A stretch of 38,337 bases of DNA from contig JAAHGF010000010.1 of the NCBI GenBank assembly GCA_010672585.1, forward strand, positions 28,190-66,526, written 5' to 3'. Below are positions 7,236 to 14,472 of this stretch, piece by piece; positions within the stretch are counted from its first letter, which is position 1, and every line of letters begins with the position of its first letter. The DNA comes from Okeania sp. SIO1I7 (GTDB lineage: Bacteria; Cyanobacteriota; Cyanobacteriia; Cyanobacteriales; Microcoleaceae). The translations under genes and the position numbers were made by a program. The notes under the pieces were generated by a model that saw only the letters and a list, made by a program, of their open reading frames with translations, had not been told where the DNA came from and made no database searches.

Positions 7236-8444
7236 CTACCTTCTGATTATTTCAGATTCAGGAAAATCTTGGCTAAATTTATTGCTAATATATAAAAAGC
7301 TTGTCACAGCACTTTTCAAGGCTGTTTTTTTATCTTCAATTTCTTTGATATATTCATCCCTGATTCTCTGAAATTCAGCTAATCTTTGTTTCTCTTCTTC
7401 AACTATTGTTTTAATTTTTTTAAATACCAAATTATCAATTGTTTTGAGTAATTCTTTCGTGAATTCCTCTTCTATACTATTTGGCTGATTTTGCTCATCA
7501 GAATTATCATCATCCAGGATATTTGATACTAAAACTTCAACAAGAGTGTTAACAACTATATCAATTAACCAACGGGAACGTAACACACGCTTTAAGAAGT
7601 TGTGTAATAATTTATTATGTCTACTATTTTCAATAATATCTTCGTTACTAATAGTAGTTAGTCGTTTAATGTTTACCTGAATCTCTTTTTCTAAAAGATC
7701 GGGTATAACACAAGATATAGGAACTTCCATGTGAAAAGGATGTGGAGTTGAACCTGAAATCTTTTTCATACTGCCATCAGGTTGAGGTGTTACGAAACCC
7801 GAACCCACTGAACTTACTGGAATCAGGCGTACTGGAGAACCTTCTTGATTTCTATTCCGAACTAATTCTTTAAACTTAGGAATTTCTAGAAGGCGATCGC
7901 TTATTTCTTTTAAACCAAAATTATCATTTTCTAGCAAATCCCATTTACTAATTACGAATTGAATAGGTGCTTGACAATAAGACATCCACCTAATTATTGG
8001 TGGTAAATCTTTGTTTAAAAAATCATCAATTTTTTGTTCATTTTTATTACTCATTAATGCCTGAATTTTTTCACCATCTAAAAGAACCAAAATTGTATCA
8101 GCTTGTACTATTATTTTTTGTAAATCATAATCTTCTTCATCCATGTCTGTAAACCTTCCGCCAGCATAATCAAAATAAGTAAACTGACAAATTGGAAAGT
8201 TGTGCAGATCGGGATTCTTGATAACACAAGTAAACTTCCACTTAGATATCTCACTACGTCTAGTTGTTTCCGGCCATTTTCCAGTAATCAAGTTTTTGTA
8301 AATATTATTCAGTTTTGTGAAATCCTCATTCTCAAGATAGAAACCATGTTCTCCTTGGGTTGATAATGATTTAAACATACTGGCCATAAATACAGTTTTG
8401 CCTGCACCAGACGCTCCTAAAGTTAATATTTTGTAATTTTTCAT
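7236..8444 (-). CDS. GTPase-like P-loop protein with C-terminal coiled coil
   Basis: 402 aa, first gene of the minus-strand cassette. Walker A is GASGAGKT (10-17), the switch-II-like motif is DYAGG (92-96), the strand TILVLLDG lies at 117-124, SKWD at 166-169 and PVSS at 209-212. It shares with the next gene a distinctive segment containing GSMKK and then VPISCVIPD (about 224-249), so the two are paralogues. In place of the propeller it has about 150 residues ending in a charged helical region likely to be a coiled coil (about 325-380, including KIKTIVEEEKQRLAEFQR). Paired GTPases encoded side by side are reminiscent of two-GTPase conflict modules reported in multicellular bacteria (Pfam double-GTPase families, from memory). 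Substrate and partner are unknown. Confidence 0.78.
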   Translation of the reverse strand: MKNYKILTLGASGAGKTVFMASMFKSLSTQGEHGFYLENEDFTKLNNIYKNLITGKWPETTRRSEISKWKFTCVIKNPDLHNFPICQFTYFDYAGGRFTDMDEEDYDLQKIIVQADTILVLLDGEKIQALMSNKNEQKIDDFLNKDLPPIIRWMSYCQAPIQFVISKWDLLENDNFGLKEISDRLLEIPKFKELVRNRNQEGSPVRLIPVSSVGSGFVTPQPDGSMKKISGSTPHPFHMEVPISCVIPDLLEKEIQVNIKRLTTISNEDIIENSRHNKLLHNFLKRVLRSRWLIDIVVNTLVEVLVSNILDDDNSDEQNQPNSIEEEFTKELLKTIDNLVFKKIKTIVEEEKQRLAEFQRIRDEYIKEIEDKKTALKSAVTSFLYISNKFSQDFPESEIIRR

Positions 8445-8734
8445 TGCCTAAATTTCCTCTGAAAAAATAATCATGCTAGGTGTAATACTACTGGAGTTAT
8501 TTCAACAGTTTTTTTCAGACATCAGGATTTAAGCAAAAAATTAACCCATACACCATATGTAGGGGCTAATAGCCGTCAGGAACTACTGTATATAGTTTAT
8601 TTGGGTAAGTCCTGAGAGATTCTAAATCTAGCATTACTTTTTCAAAATGAACCATATAAAAAAATGACAAACCTGTAGGAAATTGGTATAGAACTTGCTT
8701 ACCATTTGTCAAAAATATTTATCAAATTGATATA
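8445..8734. other. Divergent intergenic region upstream of GTPase cassette and glycosidase gene
   Basis: This AT-rich 290-bp spacer must hold the promoters of both divergent units; no confident -10/-35 pair was found. It contains CCATATGTAGGGGC at about 8552-8565, a motif shared with the mini-element at 19738-19852, and GGGTAAGTCCTG near 8604, similar to that element's end. It is therefore probably a decayed copy of that element. Confidence 0.45.
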
Positions 8735-9616
8735 ATGAATAAAAAAAGTCTAACTTTAACCGGATTATTTTTAACAACCTTCCTCCTAATAACAATCAAC
8801 TTATTTTCTACCCAAAATGCTGAAAGTAAATCCCCAAATCCTCTATCTCTTGGTTTCCAAATTATTAGTAACTCTCAAGGAACAACTCTTTATCAAAAAG
8901 ATTTAGATTATCTACAAATTGTTGATCTAACTCAAGGTGCAAAAATTAATTTTATCTATGGAAATATCACAGACTTAGGTACTAAAAAAGGAGCTTACGG
9001 CGGTAACAATCCACAATTTGAACGTCAGACAATATCACAAGTATGGTCTAACTTATATTCAGAAAATTCAAGTTTATTTTGCATCACTAACGGTCAATTT
9101 TTTAGAAACGATAAAAATACCTCCACAGGGTTAGCATTTCCTGTCAAGTCAGATGGGATTATAGTTAGTGATGGTTATGCCGGAGAAATAGAATTTCCCG
9201 ATGAAAAATTAATGCTAGAAGTCTGGAATGATAGAGCATTAATTACTAAATTTCAGCCAAAAAATCTACAATTATCAACAGCACCTAATCTTATTGTTGG
9301 TTTACAGGAAAATGCAGATAAAGGAGTAGAAAATCAAACAGGTAGAACATTTATTGGAGTTAAAGATAAAGATGGCGATCGCCTCAATGAAACAATTTTA
9401 ATTTTTACTTCTAAACAAGCAACTCAACCTCATGCAGCTCAAGTTTTGAAAAGTTTCGGTGCTACTCAAGTAATAATGTTAGATGGTGGAGGTTCTACAC
9501 AATTAATTTGTCAGGGAAATAATTATATAACTTCACCAAGAACCATACCTCAAATGATTGTTATAGCGCTGCGCGCAGGCAACAGGCAACAGGCAACAGC
9601 TCATCTGGGGGAATAA
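8735..9616 (+). CDS. Exported phosphodiester glycosidase (NAGPA)-domain protein
   Basis: 293 aa. The N-terminus (MNKKSLTLTGLFLTTFLLIT...) is a typical signal peptide or membrane anchor ending near residue 30. The mature part has the family landmarks ITNGQFF (about 122), GRTFIGVKDKDGD (about 203-215) and the glycine-rich VIMLDGGGSTQL (about 246-257). In this family, enzymes cleave N-acetylglucosamine phosphodiesters on glycans; many bacterial members are exported and poorly characterised, so the substrate here is unknown. The last 18 or so residues (AGNRQQATAHLGE) are encoded by a CAGGCAA repeat belonging to a dispersed element also found at 30765. The native C-terminus was therefore probably altered by an insertion just after PQMIVIALR. 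Confidence 0.78.
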   Translation: MNKKSLTLTGLFLTTFLLITINLFSTQNAESKSPNPLSLGFQIISNSQGTTLYQKDLDYLQIVDLTQGAKINFIYGNITDLGTKKGAYGGNNPQFERQTISQVWSNLYSENSSLFCITNGQFFRNDKNTSTGLAFPVKSDGIIVSDGYAGEIEFPDEKLMLEVWNDRALITKFQPKNLQLSTAPNLIVGLQENADKGVENQTGRTFIGVKDKDGDRLNETILIFTSKQATQPHAAQVLKSFGATQVIMLDGGGSTQLICQGNNYITSPRTIPQMIVIALRAGNRQQATAHLGE

Positions 9617-9718
9617 AAAGCTGTTTGCGCAGCATTCCGGAGGAATAATATAAAAATTTTTAGCTATTGGACAATTCCTGGAATTTGTAAATACGCCAGG
9701 GTACATTGCTATATATTA
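9575..9718. repeat. Dispersed repeat, copy A (related to 30765-30865)
   Basis: CAGGCAACAGG units are followed by GGGGGAATAAAAAGC, TTTTTAGCTATTGGACA, TTGTAATTTGTAAAT-like sequence and ACATTGCTATA. The same blocks in the same order appear at about 30765-30865 after clpC. This copy carries an extra insert with CTGTTTGCGCAGCATTCCG and overlaps the 3' end of the glycosidase gene. Confidence 0.75.
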
Positions 9719-9844
9719 GGGTAGTTTTATGAAGACTTGGTAAAGTTTGTGAATTTCTGGATAGAAAAAGCTGAGGAAAGAAGGCAAATATTCTCCAATT
9801 ACTGCTTTCCAGGGTTTGTCATAATTAGCCGTTGTTTCTGTCAT
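9716..9844 (-). pseudogene. N-terminal fragment of an Rpn-like/DUF4351-type protein
   Basis: The 42-codon frame reads MTETTANYDKPWKAVIGEYL and continues with PSFLSFFYPEIHKLYQVF before a stop at 9716. YDxPWK followed by a hydrophobic helix with FYP is the start of a large cyanobacterial family related to Rpn/PD-(D/E)XK nucleases (about 250-300 aa). The rest is absent and the frame ends exactly at the dispersed repeat, so it looks like a truncated remnant. Similarity is judged by eye. Confidence 0.5.
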
Positions 9845-9871
9845 TAGTTAGAAGTTAAAAGCCTGATTTTA

Positions 9872-9982
9872 CTAATTTTTTCCAGATAAATTGTCTTGAA
9901 TTAATTCCTCAAATTATGCCAAAATTCCGACCAACCAATTAGCTAAATTTGGAGGAAGTTGGGCATCAATCCAAAAATTCAT
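9872..9982 (-). pseudogene. Truncated DUF5615 PIN-like toxin remnant
   Basis: From ATG 9982 the frame reads MNFWIDAQLPPNLANWLVGI-LA and stops at 9914-9916, continuing in frame to another stop at 9872. The start is the characteristic N-terminus of DUF5615 PIN-like toxins (MxFWxDAQLxPxLAxWL), which normally run to about 110-120 aa. It lies 27 nt downstream of a DUF433 gene, the usual antitoxin partner. The toxin is thus destroyed while its antitoxin remains. Confidence 0.7.
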
Positions 9983-10008
9983 ACTGTTAACTTAGGGATA
10001 TTAGTTAG

Positions 10009-10209
10009 TCAGGAAGCAAACAACAAACAAGCTTGAATATCCTCCGCTTCCATGTCTGGAAAATCTTCTAAAATTTCTCCACTACTAACATTTTTTGCCA
10101 GCATATCTAAAATATCAGAAACCCGAATTCGCATCCCTCGAATGCAAGGTATCCCTCCACATTGTTTGGCGTTATAAGTAATTCGATTAAGCAAACTATT
10201 TGTAGTCAT
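10009..10209 (-). CDS. DUF433-family protein, antitoxin-like
   Basis: 66 aa, containing GGIPCIRGMRIRVSDIL (about 19-35) and the typical tail with EILEDFPDMEAEDIQACL. DUF433 proteins are small helix-turn-helix proteins commonly encoded just before DUF5615 PIN-like toxins, and are regarded as antitoxins. The adjacent toxin frame is a remnant, so this gene is probably an orphan. The protein is slightly shorter than most members (about 75 aa) but the core is complete. Confidence 0.8.
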   Translation of the reverse strand: MTTNSLLNRITYNAKQCGGIPCIRGMRIRVSDILDMLAKNVSSGEILEDFPDMEAEDIQACLLFAS

Positions 10210-10381
10210 TTTAGTTAAATTTATTGCTACAATTAAACAATTTTAATAGTAATTACCACAAATTATCAATTACTTCCCTCTCCATACCTCTTCCGTGTTC
10301 CCTGTTTCCTCTTTTCTGGAGTATAGTATTTACTCCTTCTTCCTTCTTCCTTCTTCCCTCTTCCTTCTTTCTTATCGCCAA

Positions 10382-10894
10382 CTATTTAAAATTCCAATCC
10401 TCACCACCAGGCAATTTATAAAACTCATCATCAAGCACATCTCGCAAATCTTCTCTTGAATAATTGTACGTCAAATTCATCAATCTATTAGCTATATCTA
10501 TAATTTTCACTTTATCCACAATTTGACGTAATTGATAAGGCTTATAAATACCTGTTTTTACTTCCACACTAGCCTCAAAAATAGCATCTTTAAAAGCATT
10601 CTCTAAATCCCTTTCCCACTCATCAATATTAATATAATAAGATGTTTTATTCGCCTTAATATTCAACCGTTGAATCTTCAGTACTGAATCTCTAATTGAT
10701 GCTGCCCAAGAATTAGTTAAATATTGTTCAACTTGATTTTTAATTAAATGTACTAATAACCTAACTAAAAAACTTTCAATTTTTTGTAAAATTTGTTCTT
10801 TGCTCATCCACTCCCATTCATCTACTATTGCTAAGGCATCATCATATCGACCTTCCATAATACTTCGTTTTAAATCAATTAATTCTTGACTCAT
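10382..10894 (-). CDS. DUF29-like protein
   Basis: 170 aa, soluble and helical. The segment QILQKIESFLVRLLVHLIKNQ (split here as QILQKIESFLVRLLV, then HLIKNQ) followed by SWAASIRDSVLKIQR matches the core of DUF29, a family very abundant in cyanobacteria and often next to mobile or toxin-antitoxin genes; its function is unknown. The usual N-terminal DFYAWxxxQ motif is replaced by MSQELIDLKRSIMEG, so it is a divergent subfamily. No signal peptide or membrane segment is seen. It stands alone on the minus strand, with homopolymeric CTTCTTC repeats just downstream (10330-10375). Confidence 0.6.
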   Translation of the reverse strand: MSQELIDLKRSIMEGRYDDALAIVDEWEWMSKEQILQKIESFLVRLLVHLIKNQVEQYLTNSWAASIRDSVLKIQRLNIKANKTSYYINIDEWERDLENAFKDAIFEASVEVKTGIYKPYQLRQIVDKVKIIDIANRLMNLTYNYSREDLRDVLDDEFYKLPGGEDWNFK

Positions 10895-11014
10895 AATCTT
10901 GTATATTTCATCTAAATTACCAGCATCAACAAACCAACAAATAGATTATATCAAATCCGCAGACTTTGGAGTTTGGAGATTCTAAAAGAGGCAAAAACTC
11001 CAAGTTTTGTAAAC

Positions 11015-11043
11015 AAAAAGGCGCAATTTCAGCGCCTTTTTTT
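11015..11043 (-). terminator. Rho-independent terminator downstream of SH3 gene
   Basis: AAAAAGGCGC-AATTTCA-GCGCCTTTTT forms a strong 10-bp stem with a 7-nt loop. It is symmetric and would work on either strand. On the minus strand it lies just after the stop of the SH3 gene (11052). Confidence 0.8.
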
Positions 11044-11051
11044 ATAGGATT

Positions 11052-11300
11052 TTAGCGATCATAACAACTGATAAACTCTCGGGAAACCCACCCCCAAATT
11101 CTATATTCTCCTTGATAATAACCTCCGACCTTTGCCCAAGGCCGATTCTTGCGATCATAAGCAATTTCAATAATATAGACTTCTCGACCATTCCGCAGGG
11201 CATTAATGACACGACCATTGGGACTATCTCGCACATTTAAAGGCGTACCCGTCGGATCGGTCACTTCGCAAACATTTTTTGCTTTAGCAGGTAAGCTCAT
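11052..11300 (-). CDS. Bacterial SH3-domain protein lacking its signal peptide
   Basis: 82 aa with an SH3_3-type domain: CEVTDPTGTPLNVRDSPNG, then VINALRNGREVYII, then WGWVSREFISCY. In cyanobacteria such proteins are exported and bind peptidoglycan or other surface material. Here the N-terminus is only MSLPAKAKNV; SLPAKA looks like the tail of a signal peptide ending in an AxA cleavage box, with the hydrophobic core missing. Immediately upstream is a truncated tnpB whose stop (TGA) overlaps this ATG. An insertion or deletion therefore seems to have removed the start of the gene. The remaining frame may be untranslated or yield a cytoplasmic stump. The domain call itself is secure. Confidence 0.7.
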   Translation of the reverse strand: MSLPAKAKNVCEVTDPTGTPLNVRDSPNGRVINALRNGREVYIIEIAYDRKNRPWAKVGGYYQGEYRIWGWVSREFISCYDR

Positions 11301-11936
11301 TTCTTCAGTGGTTTAGGAGCATCAACCTTTGTACCGTCGCTAAATGTCGCAAAGGTAGATATGCCTAAATCTATACCTACTGAATTATCAGTTTCAGGTA
11401 AGATTTTGGCACAAGTTTCTACTACAAAACTTAAGAAATATCTATTAGCTGAATCTTTGATTACTGTTACTGATGATGGAGCAGTAGGCAACTCTCTTGA
11501 CCAAACAATTTTCAGCTTTCCAATCTTGGCTAAATAAACTTTGTGTTGACCAATTTTAAACCCTCATGCATGTAAACCTAGCAGTTTGCTTTGACTTTTT
11601 ACTTTTAAATTTAGGAGGTTGAATAGCTCTACCTTTTCTCTGACCTTTAGTCGATTTGAAAAAGTTTTGATAACCCTGGTTTAAATCATTTAAAGATTGC
11701 TGTAATGGTATAGCAGAAACTTCTGATAGCCATTCTCTGTCTTCAGTCTTTTTCGATTGAGTGATAAACTGTTTTTGTAGTTCAGAATTAGTGGGTTTCT
11801 TTTCTCCTAATTTATACTTTTCTTGGCAGCAAGCTAGACTATCATTCCAAACCACACGGACACAACCAAATAGCTTTACTAATCGGTATTTTTGTCCCGG
11901 TGTTGGATAAATACGATACTTAAATCTAGCTTTCAT
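11297..11936 (-). pseudogene. tnpB: IS200/IS605-family tnpB remnant, frameshifted and 3'-truncated
   Basis: The frame from 11936 gives MKARFKYRIYPTPGQKYRLV and continues to a stop at 11556; RIYPT is the classical TnpB start. A frameshift near 11570 is needed to continue with GFKIGQHKVYLAKIGKLKIV and then the RuvC-I motif VGIDLGISTFATFSDG (about 11360-11380). The frame ends at KPLKK, where the SH3 gene begins. The RuvC-II and zinc-finger parts are missing. TnpB is an RNA-guided nuclease; this copy is inactive. Confidence 0.9.
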
Positions 11937-12257
11937 AACCTGAGTTTTAAACTAATAACGTGATAACATATTTATCAAAGAAAAACAAATTTAAAAGTCC
12001 CCCTAAAAGGGGGAGGCTTTAAACCCAATTTTCTGGTAAATATTTTTTACAACGGTTTTCATTATGATCAATGCTTTTAGATTTAATCAGCAGAGCAATA
12101 ATTAGACATTTCCGGACAAGAGGGAAGTAGGGATGTTGTATGCAACATCCTTATGTACAGAGTAGGGAGCAAAAATTTAGGAGCGCTCCGTAGAACACTC
12201 CTAATATGATGTTTTCTTGAAGATTATGCTAGCTGAAAGCTGATTGCTGATAGCTAT
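11937..12257. other. Gene-free spacer with repeat hairpin
   Basis: CCCCCTAAAAGGGGG (11999-12013) is a hairpin just upstream of the tnpB remnant and may be part of its left end. CTTTTAGATTTAATCAGCA at about 12073 is a dispersed core that recurs at about 17115 and 25425 and, inverted, at about 37888. The remainder looks like non-coding repeat debris, including GGATGTTGTATGCAACATCC (12132-12151), a palindrome. Confidence 0.6.
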
Positions 12258-13625
12258 TTAATGACCAATACCTACATATTGAAAACCAGCAGTTTCCAAC
12301 TCTTTACGATCGCAGAAATTACGCCCATCAACAAATAAATTATGCTCCATGGACTTCACCATCTTAGCATAATCTAATTTCTCAAACTGTTTCCAGTCAG
12401 TCACCAAAACCAAAGCATCACAACCATCAGCAAGTCTTTCTACATCTGTTTCCACTACCACTCCGGTCAAACCATGACGCATACCAGACTGAGAAATAAT
12501 CGGATCGTAAGCTTTCACCTTTGCTCCCAACCTGTTCAACTCTTGAATCAAATCTAGAGAAGGTGCATCTCGCATATCATCAGTATCAGGCTTAAACGTC
12601 AAACCCAATAATCCAATAGTCTTACCCTTAAGAATTTTCAGTGCCTGCTGTAACTTATCTATTGCAATCATGCGTTGACGCTTATTCACCTCAATTGCCG
12701 ATTTCAACAACTGTGCCTCACAACCATAGTCATCAGCAGTATGCACCAAAGCAGAAACATCCTTCGGGAAACAAGAGCCACCCCAACCAATACCAGCTTG
12801 TAAAAACTTATTACCAATGCGAGAGTCTAAACCAATACCCCTAGACACCTGAGTCACATCTGCACCGACGCGATCGCAAATATTAGCAATCTCATTCACA
12901 AAACTAATCTTAGTTGCCAAGAAAGAATTAGCAGCATACTTAATCATTTCTGCCGAACTCAAATCTGTTGTTACCACTGGTACTGGTGGGAGTGAGGAGT
13001 CGTCAGCAAACTTGCGTTCAACCAGAGGAGCATAAAGCTCCAACATCATATCTAATGCCTTTTGACTATTACTACCCAAAACTATGCGGTCTGGATTAAA
13101 AGTATCGAATATTGCAGAACCTTCGCGCAAAAACTCTGGGTTACTAACCACATCAAATTCAGCTTCAATATCTGTACCGGAGCCACCCTCTTCCTTTTTC
13201 CGCTCCTCAACCCCATCTAAAACAATTCTTCGTACCCAGTCACCAGAACCAATAGGTACAGTTGATTTATTAACAATTACCTTATAACCTGTAGTCAAAT
13301 GAGCGCCTATCCCTTTTGCCACTGCCTCAACATAACGAGTATCGCTTTCCCCTGTAGGGAGTGGGGGAGTACCAACAGCAATAAACAAAATATCGCCATG
13401 ATCGACCCCAGCTTTCAAGTCAGATGTAAACTCTAGAGTTCCTGCTTTGGTGCAACCTTGCATCAGTTCAGATAACCCTGGTTCGTAGATTGGAGACTGT
13501 CCTGATTTTAAGAGTTTAACTTTTTCCTCGTTGTTATCTACGCAAATTACATGATGTCCTGTATGAGAAAGACAAACTCCTGTAACTAAACCAACGTAGC
13601 CAGTACCAATGACACAAACACGCAT
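12258..13625 (-). CDS. ugd: UDP-glucose 6-dehydrogenase
   Basis: Oxidises UDP-glucose to UDP-glucuronate with two NAD, in the cytoplasm, supplying polysaccharide precursors. The N-terminal Rossmann motif is VIGTGYVGLVTG (residues 4-15 from the chosen start). The catalytic region GWGGSCFPKD carries the active-site cysteine (about 263). The C-terminal UDP-binding domain includes GLTFKPDTDDMRDAPS (about 326-341). Length of 455 aa is normal. I start at 13625 (MRVCVIG), nine codons inside the longest frame, because GAGG lies about 12 nt upstream and the Rossmann strand begins at residue 2. The product feeds the uxs enzyme encoded upstream on the same strand. Confidence 0.93.
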   Translation of the reverse strand: MRVCVIGTGYVGLVTGVCLSHTGHHVICVDNNEEKVKLLKSGQSPIYEPGLSELMQGCTKAGTLEFTSDLKAGVDHGDILFIAVGTPPLPTGESDTRYVEAVAKGIGAHLTTGYKVIVNKSTVPIGSGDWVRRIVLDGVEERKKEEGGSGTDIEAEFDVVSNPEFLREGSAIFDTFNPDRIVLGSNSQKALDMMLELYAPLVERKFADDSSLPPVPVVTTDLSSAEMIKYAANSFLATKISFVNEIANICDRVGADVTQVSRGIGLDSRIGNKFLQAGIGWGGSCFPKDVSALVHTADDYGCEAQLLKSAIEVNKRQRMIAIDKLQQALKILKGKTIGLLGLTFKPDTDDMRDAPSLDLIQELNRLGAKVKAYDPIISQSGMRHGLTGVVVETDVERLADGCDALVLVTDWKQFEKLDYAKMVKSMEHNLFVDGRNFCDRKELETAGFQYVGIGH

Positions 13626-14052
13626 CTTTTTTATCCTCAAAGTTTTTAACACGAAAAGTTTCAGTGGGGATTAAGTTTTGACAATTTAACTTTCCTTTAC
13701 CCCCGCACCCTTTCAACGTAAGCATTTCCTGGGGAATGCTGCGCAAACAGGTATGAGCTAGCCTCCTAAGTTCGGAACTTCCTCCTACACAGGAGCTGCC
13801 TCTTATACCAAATCCGGGTATAAAAAGAGGTTTGTCCTATTCACAAATCCTATGTATAGCAAAGGCTACAACTTTTTAAAGTACCTTCTTGCTAAGGCGG
13901 ATTTGGTATAAGAGGGGAGTTGCCTCTTACCTCCTCCGGAGGAGCTGCGCTAACAGAGGAGCTTTAACGTTAATAGCCATTAGCTATGAACTTTAAATTG
14001 TCCTTGAAGGAAGAATTAGAGTTGAAAGATTTAACAGCATTAAAAGTCTGAA
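13626..14052. other. Spacer between ugd and tnpB remnant, with repeats
   Basis: It holds GGAATGCTGCGCAAACAG (13733-13750), the inverse of the motif at 1161 and 9622; several GGAGCTGC/CTCCTCCGGAGGAG palindromes; and the inverted-repeat element listed separately. No coding potential was recognised. Confidence 0.6.
13799..13915. mobile_element. MITE-like element with 18-bp terminal inverted repeats
   Basis: CCTCTTATACCAAATCCG (13799-13816) is repeated exactly inverted as CGGATTTGGTATAAGAGG (13898-13915). The 117-bp element has no coding frame. Its size and TATACCAAATCC ends are typical of miniature inverted-repeat elements seen in cyanobacteria. The parent transposase is not in the window. Confidence 0.85.
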
Positions 14053-14420
14053 TTGACATCCTCCCGACGCTGCTCTACGAGACAGTGCGGGATTCCCTAA
14101 CATCACTGCTAGAGACTTTCTGTTTCTTAGCACCCGCCTTCCGAGACTTACTCCCTTCTGGTCTTACAGTCGCTCCACAGACAAGCCAGCGCGGTCTTGG
14201 GGATCTCCCCCATGAGCGACTGGCGCTGACACTGCGAGTCCCGCAGCCTTCTTGGTAGGCGTTCCCTTGCGTCTATCACCAACGCAGGTTCCCATTGTTT
14301 GTAAAAGCGCAAGATTGATTGGCATTCCCATACGACGCTCCCGACGAGGAGAGCGCGGGTATAAATGCCAACATTTAGATAAATTAGCTAATTGCTCGCG
14401 ACTCAATATTACTCAAACCC
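14053..14420 (-). pseudogene. tnpB: IS200/IS605 tnpB 3' remnant with right end
   Basis: The minus frame includes MGMPINLALLQTMG, VGDRRKGTPTKKAAGLAVS and a following GC-rich tail. This is the C-terminal tail pattern of a common cyanobacterial TnpB subtype, without zinc finger or RuvC motifs. The element end TTGACATCCTCCCG (14053-14066) matches both ends of the palindromic element at 19360-19460. Base composition is distinctly more GC-rich than the surroundings. Confidence 0.65.
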
Positions 14421-14472
14421 TCAAACTACTAATTCCTCAAAGCTAAACTCCCCCTAGCTAAATGCTTACCCT

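Noticed and set aside
10330-10376. CTTCTTC tract as a regulatory element
   Set aside because: Low-complexity repeat that also occurs near 36530; no link to a promoter.
14164-14406. 80-aa minus frame as a stand-alone gene
   Set aside because: Its sequence is the tail of a TnpB with IS end downstream, so it is reported as a remnant.
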